A DNA stretch of 49,610 bases from Roseateles sp. (GTDB lineage: Bacteria; Pseudomonadota; Gammaproteobacteria; Burkholderiales; Burkholderiaceae_C), in contig JACDQM010000142.1 of NCBI GenBank assembly GCA_015657635.1, forward strand, positions 1 to 49,610, given 5' to 3'. The translations under genes and the position numbers were made by a program. Shown piece after piece: positions 18,310 through 26,491 of the stretch. The notes beneath the pieces are model-generated. The model did not search any database. It saw only the letters and a program-made list of their open reading frames with translations, and was not told the DNA's origin. Within the stretch, counting starts at the first letter, position 1. Each line of letters begins with the position of its first letter.

Positions 18310-21300
18310 GTGATCAAGGACACCCTGGATGATTTGAGCAGCCTGGTGGGCGAGGACGCCACCGGCAAGTCCCAGCGTCTCGCGCTCGAGGAGAGCGTGC
18401 AGCGCCATTCGACGCGCATCTTCCTGTTCGCCAGCACCCTGATCTCGGCCGTTACCGGCACGCTGCTGTGGCTGACCATTGGCAGCAATGAACCCCTGGG
18501 CGGCCTGCCGCCGCCGCTGCTGGCCTGGGGCATCTGCGCCCTGAGCGCGGTCGCGATCTGGCATGGCCCGGCGCGGCATGGCAAGTCGCTGGCGCTGCTG
18601 ATCATGAGCCTGAGCATCGGCCTGGCGGCCGCCATCGCGGTGTCGCGCCAGTTCGGTTTTCAGGCCGGCAGCCTCGGCGCCATGGGCCTGATGGTGGCGC
18701 TCAGCACCGCCGTGCATGGCACGCGCCATGGGCTGGTGCTGTTCGGGCTGGGCGTGCTCGCGCTGTGCGGCGTCGGCTGGGCCGAGCTCGAAGGCATGGG
18801 GCGGCCGGTGCTCAGCCCGGACCATCGCATCTTCGGCCCCGCCATCACGCAGTTCATGCTGCTGGTCATCGGTCTGATCGTCGGCCTGGGCACGCGGCGC
18901 ATGCTGCGCCGCTCGCTCGGTGAGGCGGCCGAACGCAACGCGCGCTTTCGCCATCTGCTGGGCATGGCTGCCGACTGGTACTGGGAGATGGACCGCGAGT
19001 TCCGCTTCACCCATGTGGCCGAAGACCAGCCCGGCGCCTCAGGTCTGGACCTGCAGACCCGGCTCGGCAAGACGCCCTGGGACATCGAGCAACTGGGCCT
19101 GTCGGACGACGACCTGGACGCACACCGCGCCGATCTGGAGTCGCACCGCCCCTTCCACGGCCTGGTGGCACGCCGGCGCGCGCGGACGGCAGCTCACGCT
19201 ATGTCTCGATCAGCGGCGAGCCCCGCTTCGACGCGCAAGGCAATTTCCGCGGCTACTGGGGCGTCGGTCGCGATGTCACCCCCGAAGTGCAGGCCGAGCA
19301 GGCCGTGGCCGCTACCGAAACCCGCTACCGCGAACTGTTCCGCCGCTCGCCCAGCCCGCTGGTGCTGCACCGCTGGGGCCGCGTGCTCGATGCCAACCCG
19401 GCGGCGATGGCCATGTTCGGCTACACGCAGCGCTCCAGCATGATCGGCCAGGACCTGTTCTCGCACTATGAGCCGGGCGACGACGAGCGCGCGCGCCAGC
19501 GCACCGCCAAGATGGAAACCCTGCCGGTCGGTGCGCTGCTGCCGATGGCCGAATTCAAGCTGCGCACCCTGTCGCGCCGCCGCCGCCTGGTGCAGGCCAC
19601 CAGCGTGCGCGTGGACGCCACCAGCGGCCCGGCCACGCTGAGCTTCTTCATTGACCAGACCGAGACCTCGCGTGCGCAGGAAGCGCTGCGCCGCTCCGAG
19701 GGCCTGCTGTCGCATCTGGTGGCCACCAGCCCGGACGTGATCACGCTGACTGAAATGAGCTCGGGCCGCTACGCGATGGTCAACAAGACCTTCGAGCGCC
19801 TGTCGGGCTACACCTCGGACGAGGTGATGGGCCGCACGGCCGATGAGCTCGGCATCTGGCAGAACCTGGCCGACCGCGATCAGGTGGTCAGCGCCGTGCG
19901 CCAGCATGGGCGCATCAACGAAATGCCATTCAACTTCGTCGCCAAATCAGGCGAAGTGATCTCGATGGTGCTGTCCGCCGCGCCCTTCAATATGGATGGC
20001 CAGGCCTATCTGGTGATCAACGCCCGCGACGTCAGCGAAACCGAACGGACCCGCCTGGTGCACGCCGCCATCCTGCAGAACGCCTCCATCGGCATCTGCC
20101 TGACACGCGACCAGCACTTTGTGCAGGTCAATCCGCTGGTCGAAGAGATGTTCGGCTGGCCGCCCGGCACCCTGCTGGGCCAGCATGCCAGCGTGGTGTG
20201 GCCCAACCCCGAGGCCTATGCCAGTGTCGCCGCCGATCTGGGCCCGCGCTTCGAAGCCGGCGAGCAGGTGGAGACCGAGCGCTCGATGCGCCGCCACGAT
20301 GGCACGTTCTTCCTGTGCCGCATCCTGGCCAAGGCGTCGACCCCAACCACCCCAGCCGCGGCGGCACGATCTGGATTCTGGAAGACGTCACCGAGAAGCG
20401 CCGCGTCGAAGCCGCCCTGGCGCAGGCCAAGGACGAGGCGCAAGCCGCCAACCGCGCCAAGAGCGCCTTCCTGGCCAACACCAGCCACGAGATCCGCACC
20501 CCGCTCAACGGCCTGTTGGGCCTGGCGCGCATGCTGCAGCAGCCCGATCTGCAAGAAGCGGCCCGGCGCGAATACCTGGACCAGATGCTGGACAGCGCCG
20601 AGAGCCTGTCCGGGCTGATCTCCGACATCCTGGACCTGTCCAAGATCGAGGCCGGCCGGCTGACGCTGGAGACCGTGCCCTTCGCGCTGCGCGACATGCT
20701 TGGCACCATGCGCCTGGCCTATCTCACGCTGGCCCAGGCACGCGGGCTGTCGTTCAAGATCGATGTCGCCGAGGATGTTCCCGCCTGGGTGGTGGGCGAT
20801 CCGGTGCGCACACGCCAGATCATCAGCAACTACCTGACCAATGCGCTGAAGTTCACGCAGGCCGGCGCCGTCGAGGTGCGCGTCGCCCGTGCCGCCCATG
20901 CCGGGGATGACCGCGAGCACATCCGCATCGAAGTGCGCGACACCGGTCCGGGCATCGACCCGGCGCTGCACGAGCGCCTGTTCCAGCCCTTCACGCAGGC
21001 CGACGAATCCACCACGCGCCGCTACGGCGGCACCGGCCTGGGCCTGTCGATCTGCCGCGAGCTGGCCACGCTGATGGGCGGGCGCGTCGGCGTCGACAGC
21101 CAGCTGGGCCAGGGTGCGGTGTTCTGGGCCGAGCTGCCGCTGCCCGGCGCCCCCACGCCGATCAGCACCACGTTGCGCGAAGCCCGCGACAACCAGGACC
21201 TGCACGGCCGGCGCGTGCTGATGGTCGAAGACAACCCGGTCAACATGATGATCGCGGTGGCCCTGCTGGAGCAGTGGGGTGTCGAAGTCTCGCAGGCCAA

Positions 21301-21593
21301 CGACGGCAGCCAGGCGGTCGAAGCCATCAATGCGCAGGCCAGCATGGGCAAGCCCTTTGACGCGGTGCTGATGGATGTGCAGATGCCGGTGATGAGCGGC
21401 CACGAAGCCACACGCGAAGTGCGCCGCAGCTTCAGTGCCGCGCAGCTGCCCATCATCGCGCTGACGGCTGCCGCCTTGGTGTCCGAGCGCGACGAAGCGC
21501 TGGCGGCCGGCATGAACGACTTCCTCACCAAGCCCATCGACGCCCCCCCGCCTGCGCGACACCCTCGTCCGCCTGATCGGAAAACGTGATTGA
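18310..21593 (+). CDS. membrane-bound multi-PAS hybrid sensor histidine kinase (frame broken at three sites)
   Basis: With three single-base corrections this becomes one 1094-residue protein. It starts at a GTG (18310; [15 protein letters not shown]). The N part has about six membrane segments (residues 35-200), followed by a PAS array (about 210-710), a HisKA domain with phosphoacceptor [11 protein letters not shown] (about 725), an HATPase with DTGPGID and GGTGLGLSI (about 870-910), and a receiver domain with EDNPVN, phosphoacceptor [11 protein letters not shown] and FLTKPID. The breaks are at the GCGCGCGCGG run at 19175-19184 (one base missing), at AAGG 20331-20334 (one G missing) and at the C7 tract 21543-21549 (one C extra). 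No partner regulator gene is adjacent, so output may go through a phosphorelay protein elsewhere. Confidence 0.85.
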
Positions 21594-21611
21594 GTGAGTG
21601 AGGCCCGAGAG

Positions 21612-21628
21612 GGGTCCACTGCGGACCC
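21612..21628 (+). terminator. small hairpin after the hybrid kinase gene
   Basis: GGGTCC (21612-21617) pairs with GGACCC (21623-21628) around ACTGC, 19 bp after the corrected stop codon. There is no T-run, and the esterase start lies 22 bp further on. It is a weak candidate for a terminator. Confidence 0.3.
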
Positions 21629-21649
21629 ATCTCCGCCGACAATCACGGC

Positions 21650-22362
21650 ATGAATTCCCCCGCCCCCTTCCGCTCGCACGCCCTGGCGCTGTTGCCCAAC
21701 AACGGCCAGCCCGACTTGCTGTTCGTGCTGCTGCATGGTCAGGGTGCCAATGCCGCGCAGATGCGCCCGCTGGCCCAGGCCCTGCAAGCCCAGTACCCGC
21801 AGGCTGCCGTGCTGTCGATCGACGGCCCCACACCCGATGCGCGCCTGCCCGGCGGCGGCGCGGGCTTTCAGTGGTACGACAGCGGCGACGGCGCCGACGA
21901 GGCTCAGCAAGTGGCCGCCGCACTGCCTGACTTCATCGCCACCGTGCGCGCCTGGGCTGACAAATTCGAGCTGTCCTGGGACCGGGTGGCACTTGCCGGC
22001 TTCTCGCAAGGCGCGATCCTGGCGCTGGAGGCGGTGCAGGCCGAAGCGCAGCTGGCGGGCCGCGTGCTCGCCTTCGGCAGCCGCTATGCCCGCCTGCCGA
22101 TCGGGCGCCGCAGGACGTATGCCTGCACTTTTTCCACGGCATGGCCGACGAGGTGCTGCCCTATGCGCCTGTGGTCGAGGCTGCCCAGGCCCTGCTGCAA
22201 CTGGGTGCCGATGTCACCGCCGACATCCGCCCCGGCATCGGCCATGAGCTGCATGCCGAGCTGATCGACAAGGCGATGGCGCAGCTGCGCACCTTCGTGC
22301 CGGCGCGGCTGTGGCGCGAGGCTGTGCTGGCGGCCGCCGAGCAGGATCAGATCAAGCACTGA
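21650..22362 (+). CDS. YpfH-like carboxylesterase / alpha-beta hydrolase (frame broken once)
   Basis: A small cytosolic alpha/beta-hydrolase of the phospholipase/carboxylesterase family. Visible elements are the oxyanion strand LLFVLLHGQGANAAQM, the nucleophile elbow AGFSQGAIL (Ser near residue 120), the acid in FHGMADEVLP and the catalytic His in PGIGHELHAEL. Nucleophile and acid/His are in two frames, separated near 22098-22104. One added G (CCG GAT CGG GCG) restores a 237-residue protein with the normal length. The natural substrate is unknown; E. coli YpfH cleaves short-chain esters. The stop codon lies inside the first unit of the 71-bp repeats. Confidence 0.82.
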
Positions 22363-22535
22363 GTCTGCACACAAGATCCGGAAGGATCTTGTGGCTGACG
22401 AAGGCCAGCCGGCGATACAAGCCGGATGGCTGAGTCCGCGCACAGCATCCGGAAGGATGCTGTGGCTGACGAGGGCCAGACCGCGATACAAGCGGGCTGG
22501 CTGAGTCCGCGGACAAGATCCGGAAGGGTCTTGTG
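22359..22535 (+). repeat. tandem 71-bp double-hairpin repeat, two and a half copies
   Basis: Units start at 22359, 22430 and 22501, an exact period of 71 bp; the third is cut short after about 35 bp. Each full unit holds hairpin A, a 10-bp perfect stem with a GGAA loop (CACAAGATCC/GGATCTTGTG in unit 1, CACAGCATCC/GGATGCTGTG in unit 2), and hairpin B, a 10-bp stem with one mismatch around a conserved GATACAA loop. Differences between units are compensated within stems: two pairs change together in hairpin A, and one G-C becomes C-G in hairpin B. The array begins at the stop codon of the esterase and ends about 100 bp before the MscS gene. It has the character of REP/BIME-like elements or of a structured RNA. 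Confidence 0.85.
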
Positions 22536-22637
22536 CTGAGCTCGCGCGCAGCAATCGTCCGTCTTGTGCTGGGCGCGATCTGTCGCCTTCATCATCATGG
22601 GGGTGCTGGCCTCCGCATCGCTGACCTGAACGAGCCC

Positions 22638-23489
22638 ATGAACACACTCGACACCATCGCTCGCTGGATTCCCGGCCAATGGGAAAAAGTCATCGTCACC
22701 GCCCTGCTGGTGGGCCTGGCCTTGCTCGCATCGCATCTGTGGGGGCGCTATCTGTCGCGCGGCGAAATGTCGGCCGAGAAGCGCCGCCTGCACCTGGTGT
22801 GGGCGCGCAACATCATCTGGCTTGCGGCCTTGCTGGTGATGGTGTCGGTGTGGGCCTCGACGATTGCCGGCTTTGCGCTGTCGGTGGCGGCGGTGGCAGG
22901 TGCCATCCTGATCGTCAGCAAGGAGCTGGTGATGTGCGTGCACGGCTACCTGTATGTGACCGTGGTGCAGCCCTACAAGATTGGCGACGTAATCGAGTTC
23001 GACGGCCTGCATGGCCGCGTGGTGGACATCGACATGTTTGCCACCACCCTGGTCGAGCTGGACCGGGCGGGCCAGCGCACCGGCAAGGTGGCCGAGTTTC
23101 CCAACGGCCTGCTGCTGACGCACCCGCTGGTGAACGCATCGCCCAACGGGGCTTACGCGCTGCACGCGATCCAGATCCCCATCCCCGAGCGTGCCGCGCA
23201 TGACCTGGACCGCATCGAAGCGGCCGCCTTCGCCGCAGCCGACCAGGCCACTGCCGCCTGGCGCGACGAGGCCATGGCCCATTTCCGCAAGGAGGCGGAA
23301 AGCAACTTCATTGCCCTGCCCTCGGGCAAGACCAAGGTGTCATGGGATTTCTCAAACCCGGAGCAGCTGGTGCTGGTGGTCCGCGTGGCCTGCCCGGTTG
23401 AGCAGCGCGCCAAGGTGGAGCAGGCGGTGTTCCGTCAGACCTGGCGCAGCATCTCGCCCGCGCCGCAAACGGGCTTGGCCGAGGGCTGA
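22638..23489 (+). CDS. small MscS-type mechanosensitive channel protein
   Basis: A 283-residue membrane protein with three hydrophobic segments: VIVTALLVGLALLASHLW, IIWLAALLVMVSVWA and the pore-like FALSVAAVAGAILIVSKELVMCVHGY. After these comes the MscS beta domain, QPYKIGDVIEFDGLHGRVVDIDMFATTL (about 113-140), and a C-terminal alpha/beta part (VSWDFSNPEQLVLVVRVACPV). This is the minimal MscS layout, expected to form a heptameric channel relieving hypo-osmotic stress or carrying ions. The start is the ATG at 22638, because the 35 codons upstream run into the repeat array and are not family-like. Confidence 0.88.
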   Translation: MNTLDTIARWIPGQWEKVIVTALLVGLALLASHLWGRYLSRGEMSAEKRRLHLVWARNIIWLAALLVMVSVWASTIAGFALSVAAVAGAILIVSKELVMCVHGYLYVTVVQPYKIGDVIEFDGLHGRVVDIDMFATTLVELDRAGQRTGKVAEFPNGLLLTHPLVNASPNGAYALHAIQIPIPERAAHDLDRIEAAAFAAADQATAAWRDEAMAHFRKEAESNFIALPSGKTKVSWDFSNPEQLVLVVRVACPVEQRAKVEQAVFRQTWRSISPAPQTGLAEG

Positions 23490-23611
23490 GCGCGCGGCCG
23501 GTGACGCAAGTCTGCAAGCGCAACTCAATCGTTAGCAGAAGGCAACACCAGCCACACGCCCTTCATCATCAAAACCTGCCTTCCGCCTGTTCGAGATGCC
23601 TGGCTTTCATC

Positions 23612-24100
23612 ATGGATAAATTCTTGCTGCAGCAGCAGGTGCTGGAACGGCTTGCCGAAGACCTGCTGCAAGCCGAACAGGCGGCGCGGGTGGCCCATGA
23701 AACGGCGACACACGAAGAAAACATCGCCGAAAACAAGTACGACACCTTGGGCCTTGAAGCCGCCTACCTGGCCACCGGCCAGGCGCGCCGCGCCGAAGCC
23801 ATCCGCCAAGCCATTGCCCATTGGCGCCAGTTCCGCCCGGGCCCCTACGACGCCAGCAAAGGCATCCAGCTCGGCGCGCTGGTCTGCCTGGTCGATGCCG
23901 ACGACCAGCAGCAGCAACAGCTGCTCTTTCTTGGCCCGAGTGGCGGCAGCATGAAGTTGGTCAACGGCGCTCAGCTCGTTCAGGTCATCAGCAGCGAAGC
24001 CCCGTTGGGCAAGGCCATGCTGGGCAAGTGCGAGGGTGATGAGGTGTCGATACAGCTCGCTCCAATGCGACAGCAGTTTGAAGTGTTGCGGGTTGTTTGA
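23612..24100 (+). CDS. GreA/GreB-like elongation-factor family protein
   Basis: A 162-residue protein with an N-terminal helical hairpin (LLQQQVLERLAEDLLQAEQAARVAHETATHEENIAENKYDTLGLEAAYLATGQARRAEAIRQA, given here as a region at about residues 4-65) and a C-terminal FKBP-like domain (IQLGALVCLVDADD to the end). The sequence resembles the shorter Gre-like proteins of Pseudomonas and Burkholderia with an ENKYDTRGLEA-type motif, not GreA or GreB themselves. Acidic residues at the hairpin tip (HEENIAEN) are where Gre factors insert into the RNA polymerase secondary channel. The function could be transcript cleavage or RNA polymerase modulation, but this is inferred. The start is the ATG at 23612 (MDKFLLQQQ). 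Confidence 0.75.
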   Translation: MDKFLLQQQVLERLAEDLLQAEQAARVAHETATHEENIAENKYDTLGLEAAYLATGQARRAEAIRQAIAHWRQFRPGPYDASKGIQLGALVCLVDADDQQQQQLLFLGPSGGSMKLVNGAQLVQVISSEAPLGKAMLGKCEGDEVSIQLAPMRQQFEVLRVV

Positions 24101-24459
24101 GCCGCCAGCCAGCAAGTTGACGCCGAATTGATCAAGGCCTTGATTGCCCCGACCTCTTTCGGCTGGCAGCGCCAAGTCACAGCTGTGCAGGGAAGCCGCT
24201 GATCAGGCTGTGACTCTTTGCAGGCCAAGGTCAGCTTCAGGCGCCACGGCCTGGTCCACGCCCTCGGGCACGAGTGGTCGGTCGTGAAACACTGTGCTGC
24301 TCAGGCGCGGTGTAACATCGGACGCACGGCGCATTCAGGGCCGCCCCGGATCCGCGGCAGGGTTGAACCCACCTGAGCTGAGATGCCCTGCGGGGCGCTC
24401 TCGTTGCCCTCAGTCGGCCTGAACTGTGCGGATCGCAGGCCCAGTGACTGGGAGGCCTC
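24101..24459. other. 359-bp intergenic stretch before the ankyrin gene
   Basis: No gene is supported here. The frame of the Gre-like gene stays open for 31 more codons after its TGA, which I take as chance in GC-rich DNA. Near the right end, CCCAGT-G-ACTGGG (24440-24452) forms a palindrome that includes the first bases of the Shine-Dalgarno sequence GGGAGG in front of the ankyrin ATG. This could be an operator for that gene. Confidence 0.4.
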
Positions 24460-26028
24460 ATGCCTGAATCCACTTCCTCTGCGGCCGCGTCGTCGGACGG
24501 CCGCCCGGGCGTTCTGCCCGACTACCCCCACCTCGATCATCTGCGCCGTCAGGCTCGGGAGCTCCATCGTGCGCTGAAGCGGGGGGACGCCGCGGCGCTG
24601 CAGCGCGCGGCAACGTACCGTGTCGATGTCGGGGCCTCGCTCGCGCAAGCGCAGCTGGTGCTTGCGCGCGGGTATGGATTCGCGAGCTGGCCGACGTTGG
24701 TCGAGGAGGTCGAGCGACGCCGCGCCCGTGCAGCCGACGATGCCGGCTTCATCGCCACCTGGCTGACGTGGGCAATCGGCCAGGGCTACCGCCGACCGCG
24801 GCCCGAACGCGCTTGGGCACTGGCGCAAACGCGTGCGATGGCACAACGCGACGCGGCGCTCGTGCTCGCGCTCGCCTGTGGTGAGCTCGCCACCGTGCAG
24901 CGCCTGCTACCGCCGTCGCAGGTGCACGAGCCGCTGCCGCCGCTGGCTGCGCCGCCGATCGCGATCGCCGCATTCTCAGGCCTGGGGCACATCGCAGCGT
25001 GCCGCGAGGGGCTGCGCGCTACGGTGCGCTGGCTGCTCGCGCAGGGAGCAGATGCCAACGCCAAGCTGAGAGTGCCAGGTGCTGACCACCCCCTGCCCGT
25101 GCTCTATGGCGCCACAGCCCATACCGGCGACGGCGAGGTCGTGAGCGCGCTGCTGGCCGCCGGAGCCGACCCCAACGACAACGAGTCGCTCTACCACGCC
25201 ACCGAGCAGGCTGACCGTTCGATCATTGCCGCGCTGGTGCAGGCGGGTGCGCGCTGGACCGGCACCAACGCGCTATTCCGCCAGCTCGACCACGACGACT
25301 TGCTGGGCCTGCAGCAGGCACTCGCGCTCGGTGCCGATGCGAACGAGCTCTCCCCCACCACCGGCACGCGGCCTCTGCACCACGCGCTGATGCGCGGCCG
25401 CGGTCTGTCGTTTGTACAGGCACTCGTGTCCGCAGGTGCTGACCCAGCCGCACGCGACAGCCACGGCCTCACGGTGGCCTGGCACGCCGAGCGCGTGGGC
25501 CGCACCGATGTCGTCACCTGGCTCGCAGCGAGCGGCCATGCCGTGCCCGCGCGCGACCTGCGGTCGCGCTTCCTCGCCGCCTGCGCTGCTGCCGATGAAT
25601 GCAGTGCGCGCGCCGCGCTCGTGAAGCATCCTGGATTGCTGACGCAACTCGAGCCGATGGAGCTGCGCCTGCTGCCCGAGCAGGCACAACGCGGGCAGAG
25701 TGCATCGGTGCGGCTGATGCTCGCGCTCGGCTGGCCGGTGTCGGTGCCCGGGCCGTGGGAAGCGAGTGCGCTCAACCAGGCGGCCTTCCGCGGCGATGCC
25801 GAGATGGTTGCGCTGCTGCTTGAGCACGGCGCACGCTGGAGCGAGCGCAACGGCTACGGCGGCAACGCGCTCGGCAGTTGCCTGCACGCGGGTGTCAACG
25901 AAGCGGTGCCCGGCGGCGACTACGCGGCCGTGTTGCGCCTCTTGCTCGACGCCGGCGCGCCGGTGCCGCGGCCCGATCCGGACTGGCCCGACGCCTTAGC
26001 GACGGCCGCCGAGCAGGCCGCCGCTTGA
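24460..26028 (+). CDS. ankyrin-repeat protein
   Basis: A 522-residue protein with scattered ankyrin repeats: GLRATVRWLLAQGADANA, GEVVSALLAAGADPND, GLSFVQALVSAGADPAARDSHGLTV and DAEMVALLLEHGARWSERNGYGGNALG, each ending in the ALLxxGADxN-like turn. The N-terminal 90 residues (DYPHLDHLRRQARELHRALKRGDAAALQR) contain a Q-A-K-x-L/R-like helical start that often precedes ankyrin repeats in bacterial proteins. No signal peptide or membrane segment is seen, so it is probably cytoplasmic and mediates protein-protein contacts. A good Shine-Dalgarno (GGGAGG) lies 4 bp before the ATG. The function is unknown and the neighbours give no strong hint. Confidence 0.85.
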   Translation: MPESTSSAAASSDGRPGVLPDYPHLDHLRRQARELHRALKRGDAAALQRAATYRVDVGASLAQAQLVLARGYGFASWPTLVEEVERRRARAADDAGFIATWLTWAIGQGYRRPRPERAWALAQTRAMAQRDAALVLALACGELATVQRLLPPSQVHEPLPPLAAPPIAIAAFSGLGHIAACREGLRATVRWLLAQGADANAKLRVPGADHPLPVLYGATAHTGDGEVVSALLAAGADPNDNESLYHATEQADRSIIAALVQAGARWTGTNALFRQLDHDDLLGLQQALALGADANELSPTTGTRPLHHALMRGRGLSFVQALVSAGADPAARDSHGLTVAWHAERVGRTDVVTWLAASGHAVPARDLRSRFLAACAAADECSARAALVKHPGLLTQLEPMELRLLPEQAQRGQSASVRLMLALGWPVSVPGPWEASALNQAAFRGDAEMVALLLEHGARWSERNGYGGNALGSCLHAGVNEAVPGGDYAAVLRLLLDAGAPVPRPDPDWPDALATAAEQAAA

Positions 26029-26084
26029 GCCTTCAGACGTGCCCGAACGGACAGCGCCCGTCCACCGGCGCGGCCGTTCGCACA

Positions 26085-26265
26085 GCAGATCGCCGGTGCG
26101 CGCAAGTACAGCCGCACTGGCATGCAGTCCGAAATTCATGGGAAATGCAGCACCTGTTGCAGCTCGGCTCGATCGCGCACCTGCTCGATCTTGAAGTGGC
26201 GCAGGAGCATCGACAGCACGATACGCAGCTCCGCTGCGAACTGCAGACAGGCGCGTCGGGACGAA
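26085..26265 (-). pseudogene. probable cytochrome P450 C-terminal remnant
   Basis: On the minus strand, RRACLQFAAELRIVLSMLLR followed by HFKIEQVRDRAELQQVLHFP resembles the heme-cysteine loop and L-helix of cytochrome P450s (RRACxGxxFAxxELRxVLxxLLRRF), with two to three residues missing from the cysteine loop. It ends at a TGA at 26136-26138, but in the neighbouring frame MNFGLHASAAVLART continues like a P450 C terminus, a one-base shift at CCC around 26140. Nothing like the rest of a P450 (about 400 residues) lies upstream, so this is a broken 3' end left by deletion or rearrangement. The identification is by eye from a short segment. Confidence 0.4.
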
Positions 26266-26459
26266 GCGCAGTGGGTCGGCGGAGTGGAGCGGGGCGATCT
26301 GCGCCGGCCAGTTGAGGAACAACAGGCGACCATCCGCAGCCGGGCTTGCAAACACAGCGGCCGAGGCAGCCAGACGCGATGACTCTGAGCAGCCTGCAGC
26401 TGCGCTCAATCGCGCTCAGCCCGTCCGCTTGCAGGCGGCCGGGCCTTCGGTCAGCGTCG

Positions 26460-26479
26460 CAGAGTGCATTGGCACTCTG
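26460..26479 (-). terminator. hairpin after the M14 peptidase gene
   Basis: CAGAGTGC (26460-26467) and GCACTCTG (26472-26479) pair perfectly around ATTG, 12 bp after the stop codon of the minus-strand peptidase. It lacks a T-run on the minus strand, so it could be a weak terminator or an mRNA-end hairpin. The remaining spacer 26266-26459 shows nothing else that I can support. Confidence 0.4.
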
Positions 26480-26491
26480 CTCGGTCCGACC

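Noticed and set aside
22359..22535. CRISPR array
   Set aside because: Only two and a half units, directly adjacent, with no unique spacers between repeats and internal hairpins; no cas genes in the window.
24101..24193. Stop-codon readthrough or selenocysteine at the TGA of the Gre-like gene
   Set aside because: The frame stays open for 31 codons after the TGA, but the product has normal length for the family without it and there is no SECIS-like hairpin; open frames of this length are common in GC-rich DNA.
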